64,000 bases of DNA. It comes from Desulfuromonadales bacterium. GTDB taxonomy: Bacteria > Desulfobacterota > Desulfuromonadia > Geobacterales > Pseudopelobacteraceae. Both the position numbers and the translations under genes were made by a program. The stretch lies in assembly GCA_013349405.1 (NCBI GenBank), contig DUZS01000021.1, positions 1 through 64,000 on the forward strand. Direction: 5' to 3'. Below the pieces are notes generated by a model, which searched no databases, was not told where the DNA came from, and saw only the letters and a list, made by a program, of their open reading frames with translations. Below, in pieces: positions 26,139 to 34,663 of this stretch. The stretch's first letter is position 1, and every line of letters starts with the position of its first letter.

Positions 26139-26375
26139 ATGCACCGATATGTTACCGCCATAACGCTATTTGCCATTTTTCTCTTTAGCGTTTCTTTCAG
26201 TGAAGCCAAAACCGTGTGGGTCAAAGGGAAATTACAAAAGGACGGCACATATGTAAAGCCGCACTACAAAAGCTCACCAGACAAGTCCCGTTACAATAAC
26301 TATGGCACTAAAGGAAATGTCAATCCATATACCGGTAAAAAAGGAACTAAAGATCCTGTGAAGCAAAAATACTAG
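26139..26375 (+). CDS. Small secreted protein with basic repeat-like tail
   Basis: The 78-residue precursor has a signal peptide (about 1-23, ending FSEA). Its mature part is very basic and Tyr/Gly-rich: VKGKLQKDGTYVKPHYKSS and NYGTKGNVNPYTGKKGTKD. This DGTYVKPHYRS...NVNPYTG pattern occurs in many small secreted bacterial proteins without assigned function. It is the last gene of the element, about 170 bases from the right repeat. An envelope or nucleic-acid-binding role is possible but unsupported. Confidence 0.65.
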   Translation: MHRYVTAITLFAIFLFSVSFSEAKTVWVKGKLQKDGTYVKPHYKSSPDKSRYNNYGTKGNVNPYTGKKGTKDPVKQKY

Positions 26376-26463
26376 GGGGGAATTGTTAGTCCTATGATGT
26401 TAGTACTGCCCCCACATTGACCCCTAACAGGTTGAAACTGATTGAAATAGACTGGACTTAACT

Positions 26464-26482
26464 GGACTAACTACCGACGGAA
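26464..26482. repeat. Putative integrase arm-type site, right copy
   Basis: The reverse complement matches 19621-19638 except for one extra base. Related GGACT(T)AAC words lie next to it. The unit at 26406-26424 also resembles 18306-18325 in direct orientation (CTGCCCCC and TGACCCC blocks shared). Confidence 0.5.
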
Positions 26483-26542
26483 TACGTACTAACTAATTGA
26501 TTTATTGGTGTATTGTGGAAAATGTTAAAATGCTCTCAAATT

Positions 26543-26567
26543 TTCGAATCTCGTTTCCCGCTCCAAA
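26543..26567 (+). repeat. Right attachment repeat (attR)
   Basis: This is the exact second copy of the 25-bp tRNA-Gly 3' end. It has no tRNA 5' half in front of it, so it marks the right end of the inserted element. Confidence 0.93.
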
Positions 26568-26575
26568 TAACACAC

Positions 26576-26605
26576 GGGCCAGGTCAAGTACCTGGCCCTT
26601 ATTTT
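26576..26605 (+). terminator. Terminator, probably the original tRNA-Gly terminator
   Basis: A perfect 9-bp stem (26576-26584 with 26590-26598, loop CAAGT) is followed by TTATTTT. It begins nine bases after the right repeat. Before insertion it would have followed tRNA-Gly at that distance, so the element has pushed it 8.3 kb away. Confidence 0.85.
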
Positions 26606-26828
26606 ATGTGGCTTTACAGCAATTATGCCTTCCTCTTTTTCCTGCTGCAATAACCTATTTCACACCATATTAGTCAAGTCTGTGCCTTAGCCGTGCCTTA
26701 ACTGTGCCTTAGTTTTTTTGGGACTTGCTCTGTACAAACTCCATCTTCCCGCTGCCCGCTATTCTGAAGATATCGATCTGGTTCAATGTCGAAGTCGGGC
26801 CTAACTGGTTCAAAAAAGGAGTGTGGCA

Positions 26829-26966
26829 ATGGCTTTTCAGCTTGAAAAAATTACCGCTCTTGCTAGAAGCTACGTCATAGAGCTTGATTCGGTGGAGACC
26901 ACTGTTTTAGAGGCGCTTTCTCTGTATCAAAATATCAGCGGAATCTCTAACTGCCAATTATCTTAA
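26829..26966 (+). CDS. Small ORF, 45 residues, strong ribosome binding site
   Basis: An AAAAAGGAG site eight bases upstream leads into [19 protein letters not shown], ending [11 protein letters not shown]. The peptide is helical, with no signal or membrane segment. Its 3' end overlaps the convergent yjbQ-like gene by 20 bases. It lies outside the element, between the displaced tRNA terminator and yjbQ. It could be a genuine small protein or the relic of a longer one. Confidence 0.4.
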   Translation: MAFQLEKITALARSYVIELDSVETTVLEALSLYQNISGISNCQLS

Positions 26967-27363
26967 CCAGCACCCTTTTACGCCGCTTACCATCAAACTC
27001 TCCGTAAAAGATCTGCTCCCACGGCCCAAGATCGAGTTTACCTGCAGTAACTGCTACGACCACCTCACGCCCCATTACAGTTCGTTTTAGATGAGCGTCC
27101 GCATTATCCTCGTAACCATTGTGGCGATAACGTGAATACGGTTTTTCCGGAGCAAGCCCTTCAAGCCATTCTTCAATGTCCTGATGCAACCCGGATTCAT
27201 CATCGTTTATGAAGACGCTTGCTGTTATATGCATAGCGTTACAGAGCAGGATACCTTCCTTGATTCCACTCTCCTGCAGACAATCGGAAACAGAAGCCGT
27301 AATGTTAATTAATTCACGGCGCTGCTTTGTCTCAAACCACAATTCTTTACGATATGTTTTCAT
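26947..27363 (-). CDS. YjbQ / UPF0047 family protein
   Basis: The 138-residue protein has the family signature: [20 protein letters not shown] with a His, then [23 protein letters not shown] with the conserved Asn-Ala-Asp-Ala-His-Leu, and [25 protein letters not shown] at the end. The family forms trimers with a metal site; some members have a weak thiamine-phosphate synthase activity. AGGTGG precedes the ATG at 27363, which rejects a longer frame running back into the divergent ihfA-like gene. Confidence 0.9.
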   Translation of the reverse strand: MKTYRKELWFETKQRRELINITASVSDCLQESGIKEGILLCNAMHITASVFINDDESGLHQDIEEWLEGLAPEKPYSRYRHNGYEDNADAHLKRTVMGREVVVAVTAGKLDLGPWEQIFYGEFDGKRRKRVLVKIIGS

Positions 27364-27501
27364 TTTGGTCCACCTATCTACCTGATTCATACTTTGCCAA
27401 AGGCATTGTTCAATATTGCCAGTGGCGACAAACGAAGACATACTATAAATCCTTGAAAAAGACTCGTTCAAAATGTAGTGTGGCGTTATCTTTGATTGCG
27501 T

Positions 27502-27510
27502 GGGGGGGGG
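27502..27510 (+). promoter_or_regulatory. G9 tract acting as ribosome binding site
   Basis: Nine consecutive G residues end one base before the ATG at 27512. They are the only anti-SD-complementary sequence there. Slippage in such a tract would change ribosome binding site spacing, so phase variation of expression is possible. Confidence 0.5.
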
Positions 27511-27511
27511 A

Positions 27512-27799
27512 ATGACCAAAGCCGACATTTTTGAAAAGGTACAGGCTGCAACTGATTTTACCAGGAAGGAATCTGCCGAGATGGTTGAAGCCGTTTTTTC
27601 TATCATGAAAAGCACTCTTGAATCGGGAGAACATCTGAAAATATCCGGCTTTGGCAGTTTCATCGTTAAGCAGAAAGCTGACCGACGCGGACGCAACCCG
27701 CAAACCGGCGAATCGATTACCATTGAAGCCAGGCGGATATTGACGTTCAAGCCGAGTGGCATTTTAAAGGATCGGATTAACAAAGAGTGTGCCGCTTAA
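27512..27799 (+). CDS. ihfA: IHF alpha-like DNA-bending protein (HU/IHF family)
   Basis: The 95-residue protein matches the HU/IHF fold: an N-terminal helical pair, [26 protein letters not shown] with the arm Pro that intercalates into DNA, and [17 protein letters not shown] at the C-terminus. The RGRNPQTGE text and tail fit IHF alpha slightly better than HU. It would bend DNA for recombination, replication and sigma-54 transcription. The start codon follows the G9 tract. It lies about 1 kb right of the element, possibly by chance, though such integrases often need IHF. Confidence 0.85.
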   Translation: MTKADIFEKVQAATDFTRKESAEMVEAVFSIMKSTLESGEHLKISGFGSFIVKQKADRRGRNPQTGESITIEARRILTFKPSGILKDRINKECAA

Positions 27800-27839
27800 A
27801 AAAATATTGCTGGCATCCAGTATTTTGTGAGGTCTCTTT

Positions 27840-28052
27840 TTGAACGGACTTGGTCGATCACTGATATTCACAGGATTGTTGCTGCTCGCAGTGGGGTTGA
27901 TCGTTTCCTTCTCGCCGCGCCTTCCGTGGTTGGGTAAGTTACCGGGCGATATTCTCGTCAGGAAAGAGAACGTCAGCTTTTATTTTCCTCTTGGCTCATG
28001 CATCATCATTTCGCTGCTACTGTCGTTTATTATGTGGTTGTTTCGGCGTTAA
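27840..28052 (+). CDS. DUF2905-type small membrane protein
   Basis: The 70-residue protein has two membrane helices (about 8-25 and 49-67) around a loop with PRLPWLGKLPGDILVRKENVSFYFP, the hallmark of the DUF2905 family of unknown function. The start is TTG at 27840, supported by GTGAGGT at the right spacing; no ATG is available. Confidence 0.8.
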   Translation: MNGLGRSLIFTGLLLLAVGLIVSFSPRLPWLGKLPGDILVRKENVSFYFPLGSCIIISLLLSFIMWLFRR

Positions 28053-28183
28053 AAACTGGCGGGACTCGGATCTGATGGATAGCAACAACAATAGAGAATT
28101 CTTCGGTGTCGCCATTAAACAGGAAGACCGGGGTTTTTCTCGTGCGCGTTTCCAGAGGTGTTTTATACAAGTGAGGTAGCGGT

Positions 28184-29161
28184 ATGCTGATTCTTGCAGG
28201 AGATATAGGTGGGACATCGACACGGCTCGCTTATTTCGATACAACCGGCGGTACTCTTGAGCCGGTGGTCGAGAAGCGTTTTCCCAGCAGGGAGAGTGGG
28301 AGCCTGGAGGAAATCGTCGACCGATTTGCTGCAGAGCAGGGTTTGACAATAGCGAACGCCTGCTTCGGCATTGCCGGTCCGGTCCGTAATGGCCATGTCA
28401 GAACCCCCAACCTCCCCTGGAGTGTTGACTCTGCTGTATTGTCCAGGATTCTCCGGATCCCGGCGGTGCGCTTGATCAACGACCTTGAAGCCAATGCCTA
28501 CGGCATTGCTCTCCTGCAGCCGGAGGATCTGGTTGTTCTCAATCCCGGCAGTGCGGACCCTGTCGGTACCATTGCCGTGATCTCGGCAGGCACCGGCCTG
28601 GGAGAGGCTCTGGCTTACTGGGACGGCGCAGCGCACCGGCCGCTTTCCTGCGAGGGGGGGCATGCCGATTTCGCTCCCCGCACCCAGCTGGAGACAGATC
28701 TGCTGCTCTTTCTGCGTGCCGAACATGGCCGGGTGAGTACAGAACGGGTTGTGTCCGGTCCCGGCATCTGCAACATATATCGTTTCCTGCGCGACGTCCG
28801 TCACTTTCCCGAAAACAGATCGGTTGCCGAGGCAATGCTCCTGGGTGATCCGGCTGCGGTTATTTCCCGGGCAGCCCTCGCCGGAGAGTGCCCGCTTTGC
28901 GTTCAGGTACTTGATCTGTTCATTTCGCTCTACGGCGCGGAGGCTGGCAATGTTGCCTTGCGTGTATTGGCCACCGGTGGTATCTATCTCGGAGGGGGTA
29001 TTGCCCCGAAGATTGTTGAACTACTAAAAGGGCCCGGTTTCATCGAGGCTTTTATCAACAAAGGTCGCCTGAGCCATCTTCTCGAGAATATACCGGTGCA
29101 GGTTATTCTCAATGACCGGACGGCCCTGCTTGGTGCCGCGCGCTGTGCATCTGAAAAATGA
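28184..29161 (+). CDS. glk: Glucokinase
   Basis: This enzyme phosphorylates glucose with ATP in the cytoplasm. The 325-residue protein has the ATP phosphate motif LAGDIGGTSTRLAY at the N-terminus, ACFGIAGPVRNG, LINDLEANAYGI with the catalytic Asp, SAGTGLGEA, and CEGGHADFAPR; length and order match proteobacterial Glk. GAGGTAGCGG precedes the ATG. It stands between a DUF2905 gene and a Ysc84-like gene and looks monocistronic. Confidence 0.94.
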   Translation: MLILAGDIGGTSTRLAYFDTTGGTLEPVVEKRFPSRESGSLEEIVDRFAAEQGLTIANACFGIAGPVRNGHVRTPNLPWSVDSAVLSRILRIPAVRLINDLEANAYGIALLQPEDLVVLNPGSADPVGTIAVISAGTGLGEALAYWDGAAHRPLSCEGGHADFAPRTQLETDLLLFLRAEHGRVSTERVVSGPGICNIYRFLRDVRHFPENRSVAEAMLLGDPAAVISRAALAGECPLCVQVLDLFISLYGAEAGNVALRVLATGGIYLGGGIAPKIVELLKGPGFIEAFINKGRLSHLLENIPVQVILNDRTALLGAARCASEK

Positions 29162-29240
29162 TATGATCACAAGGTGTTCTTTACTCCGCTGGCACTCAGG
29201 ATCAGCGGCGATTTGCACATCAATACGCAAGGGAGATATT

Positions 29241-29804
29241 ATGAAAAATGTAATCAGAACTATTGTACTGCTACTTCTCAGCGTACAGGCAGCAGCTGTC
29301 ATGATTGCCCCGCATCCTGCCGAGGCGGCTGTTGCTGCGGAGATCAACCGGGATGCACTCGCCGCCCTCGATAAGTTGTACGCCTCAACTCCGAAAGCAA
29401 AAATGCTCGGGGAAAAGGCAAAAGCCATTCTGGTCTTTCCCAGCATCCTCAAGGCCGGATTAATTATCGGTGGGCAGGGAGGTAATGGCGCCCTTGTCGA
29501 AAAAGGTAAAATCGTGGCCAACTACAACATTTCGGCTGTAACCTACGGCTTTCAGGCCGGTGCGCAGGAGTTCAGCTATGCCATGTTTCTGATGACCAGC
29601 GACGCCCTGAAGTTTATTGATAAAAATGGAGGCTGGGAGGTCGGGGTCGGTCCAAACATAGTTGTTGTGGACGAAGGAGCGGCCAAATCTTTGACAACTA
29701 CCACCACCAAGGATGACGTCTACACCTTTATTTTCAGCCAGAAAGGACTTATGGCCGGGGTCGGTGTAGAAGGGTCCAAGATTACCAAAATAAAACCGGA
29801 TTAA
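29241..29804 (+). CDS. Exported Ysc84-like lipid-binding protein
   Basis: A signal peptide (about 1-29, ending PAEA) precedes a domain with AKAILVFPSILKAGLIIGGQGGNG, GFQAGAQEFSYAMFLMTSDAL and a final FIFSQKGLMAGVGVEGSKITKI, the pattern of the YSC84/SYLF lipid-binding domain. Bacterial members are periplasmic and of unknown role. GGGAGA precedes the ATG at 29241; a longer upstream frame has no such site and would bury the signal peptide. Confidence 0.85.
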   Translation: MKNVIRTIVLLLLSVQAAAVMIAPHPAEAAVAAEINRDALAALDKLYASTPKAKMLGEKAKAILVFPSILKAGLIIGGQGGNGALVEKGKIVANYNISAVTYGFQAGAQEFSYAMFLMTSDALKFIDKNGGWEVGVGPNIVVVDEGAAKSLTTTTTKDDVYTFIFSQKGLMAGVGVEGSKITKIKPD

Positions 29805-29829
29805 TGCCAAAACCTGATCACGTGAATGT

Positions 29830-29850
29830 CCTCGAGATGACATCTCGGGG
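29830..29850 (+). terminator. Weak terminator-like hairpin
   Basis: CCTCGAGAT at 29830-29838 pairs with ATCTCGGGG at 29842-29850 (one wobble pair, three-base loop). Only a short T-containing tract follows, so termination efficiency is doubtful. Confidence 0.4.
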
Positions 29851-29919
29851 TATTTGTGCCGATAACGGTGATGATCAGCAGATGCTGATGCTGTACAATT
29901 GACCTGAGGAATTTTACCA

Positions 29920-31008
29920 ATGCCCCTTTCCAGACTTTCGCAGGATCTGACCCGCACGACACTGGCTTTGCTCTTCATCGGTGTGCTTATCACGGCCTGT
30001 TTCTGGATTCTGCTCCCTTTCATGAGTGCCATGCTGTGGGCCGCCATGATCGTTATTTCAACGTGGCCTCTGATGCTGAAAGTTCAGACTCTGCTCTGGG
30101 GTAAGCGCTCTCTTGCCGTAGCATTTATGACGTTGTTGCTGCTTATGATGCTTGTGGTGCCGTTGTTTCTCTCAATCCTGACGGTTGTTGAACGCTCTGA
30201 CACGTTTGTCGACTGGACCAGGTCGCTTTCCACGCTTGCCATGCCGGCACCACCTGGCTGGGTCGGAAATCTGCCGATAGTCGGCACAAAAATAGCTGAT
30301 AGCTGGAATCATCTCGCCACCAGCACTCCGGCTGAACTTTCGACCCGACTGACACCTTACGCAGGCGCTGTTGCCAGCTGGATCGCTTCAAAGGCCGGTG
30401 GTTTGGGCATGATGATAGCACAGTTCCTCCTGACTGTTGTCATCTCGGCAATACTCTACAGCACCGGCGAAATAGCCGCTACGGGAATCCGCCTGTTTGC
30501 CCGGCGGCTTGCCGGTCAGCAGGGCGAAGAGGCTGCAATTCTTGCGGCAAAGGCAACCCGGGGGGTCGCTCTCGGGGTCGGTGTTACCGCACTTGTGCAG
30601 GCTCTCCTTGGCGGGATAGGCCTTGCCGTCAGCGGGGTCCCGGCAGCAGCCCTGCTTACGGCAGTCATGTTTATGCTCTGTCTGGCTCAGGTTGGACCGG
30701 GACCGGTCCTCGTACCGGCGATCGTATGGCTCTTCTGGCAGGATCAGATCCTCTGGGGCGGTATCTTGATTGGCTGGACGATATTCGTCGGTACCATCGA
30801 CAATTTTATCAGGCCCTTCCTTATTAAGAAAGGTGCTGACCTCCCGCTGATCCTCATTTTTGCCGGTGTTCTCGGCGGTCTCTTTGCCTTCGGTATTATC
30901 GGACTCTTTATCGGTCCGGTAGTGCTTGCGGTTACCTACACTCTGCTTTCAGCCTGGGTCGTCGGGAACATTTCCGACGACGAGCCGACTACTGACGAAA
31001 CGTGCTGA
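29920..31008 (+). CDS. AI-2E family (PerM/YdiK-like) membrane protein
   Basis: The 362-residue protein has about eight membrane segments: two close pairs at the N-terminus, a periplasmic region of about 100 residues (WTRSLSTLAMPAPPGWVGN), and four at the C-terminus. The conserved IDNFIRPFLI motif and LILIFAGVLGGLFAFGIIGLFIGPVVLA end identify the family. Members have been described as autoinducer-2 exporters or ion antiporters; substrate is not predictable. The gene ends about 70 bases before hrpB. Confidence 0.88.
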   Translation: MPLSRLSQDLTRTTLALLFIGVLITACFWILLPFMSAMLWAAMIVISTWPLMLKVQTLLWGKRSLAVAFMTLLLLMMLVVPLFLSILTVVERSDTFVDWTRSLSTLAMPAPPGWVGNLPIVGTKIADSWNHLATSTPAELSTRLTPYAGAVASWIASKAGGLGMMIAQFLLTVVISAILYSTGEIAATGIRLFARRLAGQQGEEAAILAAKATRGVALGVGVTALVQALLGGIGLAVSGVPAAALLTAVMFMLCLAQVGPGPVLVPAIVWLFWQDQILWGGILIGWTIFVGTIDNFIRPFLIKKGADLPLILIFAGVLGGLFAFGIIGLFIGPVVLAVTYTLLSAWVVGNISDDEPTTDETC

Positions 31009-31080
31009 CAGCCGGTTCATCCGGCTTGATCCGGTGCTACATCGCGTATGAAATCAAGATTGCATGGTGAGCGTTTCCAG

Positions 31081-33597
31081 ATGACCAAGCTCCCCATTGA
31101 CGACATCCTTCCCAATCTGCTGGAATCATTCCACTCCCACCGGAATGTTATACTCCACGCACCGCCGGGGGCCGGCAAAACAACCCGTGTGCCGTTGGCT
31201 CTCCTTGATATAATCACACCTGAAATGGGCCGTATTATCATGCTGGAGCCACGACGAATCGCCGCAGTGTCTGCCGCCCGCTGGATGGCACAAAATTGTA
31301 GTGAAGAGGTCGGACAGACGATTGGTTATTCAATTCGTTTCGACAGCTGCACTTCTCATTCAACACGTATTGAGGTGGTTACAGAGGGAATTCTGACCCG
31401 TCGGATTCAGAGCGATCCGGGACTGTCAGGTGTTGCCATGGTCATTTTTGACGAATTCCATGAGCGGAGTCTTCACGCTGATCTCGGCCTGGTACTCTGC
31501 CGGGAGGTTCAGCAGCTGCGACCGGAACTCAAAATCATGGTTATGTCGGCAACTCTTGATCTGCAGCCGCTTGTCCGGCTGCTTGACAACGCTCCGGTCA
31601 TCAGTTCAGACGGGCGCTGTTTTGCTGTCGAGATGAAATACCTTGACGATACGGGGCACTCCCGTCTCGATCAACGCATGGCCGCAGCGGTAATTCGGGC
31701 ACTTCATGAAACGGAAGGTGATATTCTCGCCTTTTTGCCCGGTTCCGGTGAAATACGCGCCTGTGCCGCCCGGCTGGCCGAATCAGGAGCAATGCCGGGC
31801 AATGCCGTTGTCTGCCAGCTCTATGGTGACCTGCCGGTTGCCGAGCAGCAGAAGATCATTTTTGCTGGGCCGATGCGAAAAATCGTATTAGCCACCAATA
31901 TTGCCGAAACCAGTGTAACCATTGAAGGTGTCCGGACCGTTATTGATTGCGGCATGTCACGACGGTTGCACTTTGATCCGGGCAACGGCCTGAATCGACT
32001 GGTCACGGTTCGTGAATCGCGGGCATCAGCCGAACAGCGGGCCGGGCGGGCAGGGCGCACTGCTCCCGGTGTCTGCTATCGCTTATACAGTCAGCATACT
32101 CTGCATGCGATGGCTCCGCACACGCCGCCGGAAATCTGTGTCACCGATTTGTCCCAGCTTATCCTGGAACTGGCGGCGTGGGGAATACATGATCCTCAGC
32201 AACCATGTTGGCTCGATGCACCTCCGCCTGCAGCCGTGGCAACTGCCCGCACCCTGCTGGTCGACCTGGACATGCTTGATGATACCGGCAGGATAACGAA
32301 CCTCGGGCGTGAGGCCGTGCGCCTGCCGCTTCACCCCCGTCTGGGCCGATTGCTGCTGCGCTCCCGGGAATTGTGCTGCCCAGGATTGGGGTGTCAGATA
32401 GCGGCGCTTCTTTCGGAACGGGACCTCGTACGTTTGTCTGCAGGAACTCTGCCCCTGATAAGCCACTCAGATATCGCTGATCGGCTGTTGCTGTTGAAAC
32501 GGTGGCGCTCATCAGGACGTACCGATCGGAGTATGGATGTTTCGGCTTTCAAAAATGTAGAGCGGGTGGTGGGGCAACTGCGTCGTCTTATGGCTGTCTC
32601 GGGAACAGAAGCTGATTTCTCCTCTGCTGATGACCTGATATCACGCCTGCTGCTGGTGGCGTATCCGGATCGCATTGCCCGGCGCCGCTCGACGGGAGGT
32701 GGCTACCTGCTGACCGGAGGGCGCGGAGCGCGTCTTTCGGAACGTTCGGCGGTCGGATCCGGGGAATATATCGTTGCCGTTGCTCTGGATGCCGGAACTC
32801 AGGCTGAAGCGGTTATCCATCTCGCAGCGGAGATTTCCGAGGCTGTTGTCCGCGAGGAGCGCTCACGGCATATCAGGTCCGCAACACAAGTTGTCTGGGA
32901 TGACCGTGAGGAGCGCGTCATCGCACGGAGACGGGAACTTTTGGGGAGCATTCAGCTTTTTGCCGAGACGGTTGTGCCGACTGCGGCAGAGTCAGTTCCC
33001 GCGGTAATCGGGGCGTTACGGGCAGCGCGGTTATCTTTTCTGACGATGAATGATGCCGTACGTCAGCTGCAGGGGCGCCTGCTGCTGCTGCGCAGAGCAT
33101 TTCCGGAGCGTGAGTGGCCTGACGTTTCAGATACTACGTTGTGTGACCGGCTTGAAGAGTGGCTGGGGCCGCACCTTGGCGGGGTCACCACAACGAAGAA
33201 AGCTGCTCAGCTTGACATTGCCGCTATTCTGAAACAGAGTCTCGATTACCGGCAGCAGCGGGAGCTCGATGAGCTGGCTCCGACACATCTTACCGTACCA
33301 AGCGGTTCGCGGATCAGAATTGATTATTGCGGAGAAACACCGGTGCTGGCGGTGAAACTCCAGGAGCTGTTCGGCCTGGCAGTCGGGCCGACTGTCTGCG
33401 ACGGCAGGATTCCGGTGCTGTTACATCTGCTCTCGCCGGCGGGTAGGCCGATACAGGTGACACGGGATCTGAAGGGGTTCTGGGACGGTTCATATCAGCA
33501 GGTAAAAAAGGAGCTCAAAGGGCGCTATCCAAAGCACCCGTGGCCGGATGACCCCTGGTGCGCCGTTCCTACCCGGCGCCTCAAGCCGCGCGGATAA
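31081..33597 (+). CDS. hrpB: ATP-dependent helicase HrpB
   Basis: This is a DEAH-family helicase of 838 residues. Motif I is APPGAGKTTRVPLAL, motif II DEFHERSLHAD, motif III SATLD, motif VI EQRAGRAGRTAPG, and the HrpB C-terminal domain ends with YPKHPWPDDP. The family's cellular role in most bacteria is unclear. The start is uncertain: ATG at 31081 with GGTGAG upstream fits the usual N-terminus LPIDDILPNLL; an in-frame ATG at 31048 would add 11 residues. Confidence 0.93.
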   Translation: MTKLPIDDILPNLLESFHSHRNVILHAPPGAGKTTRVPLALLDIITPEMGRIIMLEPRRIAAVSAARWMAQNCSEEVGQTIGYSIRFDSCTSHSTRIEVVTEGILTRRIQSDPGLSGVAMVIFDEFHERSLHADLGLVLCREVQQLRPELKIMVMSATLDLQPLVRLLDNAPVISSDGRCFAVEMKYLDDTGHSRLDQRMAAAVIRALHETEGDILAFLPGSGEIRACAARLAESGAMPGNAVVCQLYGDLPVAEQQKIIFAGPMRKIVLATNIAETSVTIEGVRTVIDCGMSRRLHFDPGNGLNRLVTVRESRASAEQRAGRAGRTAPGVCYRLYSQHTLHAMAPHTPPEICVTDLSQLILELAAWGIHDPQQPCWLDAPPPAAVATARTLLVDLDMLDDTGRITNLGREAVRLPLHPRLGRLLLRSRELCCPGLGCQIAALLSERDLVRLSAGTLPLISHSDIADRLLLLKRWRSSGRTDRSMDVSAFKNVERVVGQLRRLMAVSGTEADFSSADDLISRLLLVAYPDRIARRRSTGGGYLLTGGRGARLSERSAVGSGEYIVAVALDAGTQAEAVIHLAAEISEAVVREERSRHIRSATQVVWDDREERVIARRRELLGSIQLFAETVVPTAAESVPAVIGALRAARLSFLTMNDAVRQLQGRLLLLRRAFPEREWPDVSDTTLCDRLEEWLGPHLGGVTTTKKAAQLDIAAILKQSLDYRQQRELDELAPTHLTVPSGSRIRIDYCGETPVLAVKLQELFGLAVGPTVCDGRIPVLLHLLSPAGRPIQVTRDLKGFWDGSYQQVKKELKGRYPKHPWPDDPWCAVPTRRLKPRG

Positions 33598-33708
33598 ATG
33601 GGCGTTACGTGTCTCTTTTTCGGTGAGAAAAATGTTTTTTCCAGATAAATATTGACCAGTCATTGCGATCAATATACTGTATACACATTACACATTACGG
33701 AGGTTTTC

Positions 33709-34206
33709 ATGGGAAGAGAGTATACGCTTCAAGAGGCGGTAAGCCTGGCAATTAAAGCAGAAAAAGACAGCATGGATTTTTATCGGAGAGCGGCTTCGGT
33801 CGCGAAGAACGACCGGGCAAAAAAAGTTCTTGAGCTGCTCGCAAATGAGGAGGTTGCTCATCTGAAAGCTTTTTTTGATCATTACAAGGGATCTGAATAT
33901 GGTGACCTCAATTCATATATCAATTCTCCGGTCGACACAAAAAATCCGACATATATCAAACTTGAAAAAGCTATCAGCGAAGACATGGTTGAGCAGAAAG
34001 CGCTTGAACTTGCTCTGATTGAAGAAAAGGATTGTATCAGTCAATACACCCAGCTTGCGCAAGGTGTTGTCGATCCCGCTGTACACGCGGTATTTGTGAG
34101 GGTTGTTAAAGAAACACAGAGGCATTATGATCTGATCGAGTCGGAATATGCCCATATTATGGGTATGGTGCATGAGTCTGATCAGGATACATTTGTAAGA
34201 GAGTAG
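33709..34206 (+). CDS. Ferritin-like / rubrerythrin-type diiron protein
   Basis: The 165-residue protein is a four-helix bundle with diiron ligand patterns: AIKAEKDSMDFYRRAA (Glu), NEEVAHLKAF (ExxH), ALIEEKDCISQY (Glu), and a C-terminal KETQRHYDLIESEY (ExxxH). No rubredoxin domain follows. Such erythrin-like proteins reduce peroxide or hold iron in anaerobes. GGAGG precedes the ATG. Upstream, TTGACC and TATACT (33652-33657, 33673-33678) form a possible but closely spaced promoter. Confidence 0.85.
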   Translation: MGREYTLQEAVSLAIKAEKDSMDFYRRAASVAKNDRAKKVLELLANEEVAHLKAFFDHYKGSEYGDLNSYINSPVDTKNPTYIKLEKAISEDMVEQKALELALIEEKDCISQYTQLAQGVVDPAVHAVFVRVVKETQRHYDLIESEYAHIMGMVHESDQDTFVRE

Positions 34207-34261
34207 CCGACTCTGTGCCCGTATATGACACCACTGAAAAACTGATCATAAAGGATCTGAT

Positions 34262-34567
34262 ATGAAAAAGTCTTTTTTTATTACCATTATTGGTGCAATC
34301 AGCATTTCCGCCACTGCTCATGCTGCAGAGATAAATGGGGATCTCGGAAACGTAATCGGAGGAAACGCAATAAAGGCCCATGGTATTATTGAAAAAAAAT
34401 GCACGGCATGCCACTCAAAAGATAAAATTGATGTTGCACTCTCGACCGGCAAAGATATGAATGAAATACAGAAAAATATGGAAAAAAAAGGTGTGAAGTT
34501 AAATTCCAACGAGAGCGAGGTCCTTGGTATTTTTTGGAAACAGTCAAAACCAACGGTTAAAAAATAA
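34262..34567 (+). CDS. Small periplasmic monohaem cytochrome c
   Basis: A signal peptide (about 1-21, TAHA) leads to a mature protein of about 80 residues with one CTACH haem site at about 48-52 and a Met further on (NMEKKGVKL) that probably ligates the iron. The size and layout fit a short class I cytochrome c. It lies 55 bases after the ferritin-like gene and is followed by a good terminator, so the two may form one transcript. Redox partner unknown. Confidence 0.85.
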   Translation: MKKSFFITIIGAISISATAHAAEINGDLGNVIGGNAIKAHGIIEKKCTACHSKDKIDVALSTGKDMNEIQKNMEKKGVKLNSNESEVLGIFWKQSKPTVKK

Positions 34568-34623
34568 AACTGCATATAGTGATAATGAACGTACCCAGGT
34601 TCATTGATACGTTTACCTGAATC

Positions 34624-34663
34624 ATAAGCACCTACAGTAACAAGCTGTAAGTGCTTATTTTTT
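34624..34663 (+). terminator. Rho-independent terminator
   Basis: Arms 34624-34637 and 34645-34658 pair over 14 positions with one G-U pair and a seven-base loop, followed by a T tract to 34663. It ends the ferritin-like / cytochrome transcript. Confidence 0.85.

Larger units (their letters stand above)
18239..26567. mobile_element. Integrative element in tRNA-Gly, about 8.3 kb
   Basis: The element is defined by the 25-bp direct repeat, a tyrosine integrase beside the left end, an excisionase-like gene, and near-end sequences repeated at both sides (18306-18325 with 26406-26424; 19621-19638 inverted at 26464-26482). Base composition shifts strongly: the right half is AT-rich compared with the backbone. 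It contains no phage structural genes, no conjugation genes and no recognisable replication protein. It could be a satellite or a cargo-bearing genomic island. The cargo is one small unknown protein and five exported proteins. Confidence 0.9.

Noticed and set aside
26685-26725. Three GTGCCTTA words as further attachment or arm sites
   Set aside because: They lie outside the element and no matching copies were found at the left end; could be a scar of an older insertion but cannot be supported.
28075-28182. 35-residue ORF before glucokinase
   Set aside because: No clear ribosome binding site and no recognisable features.
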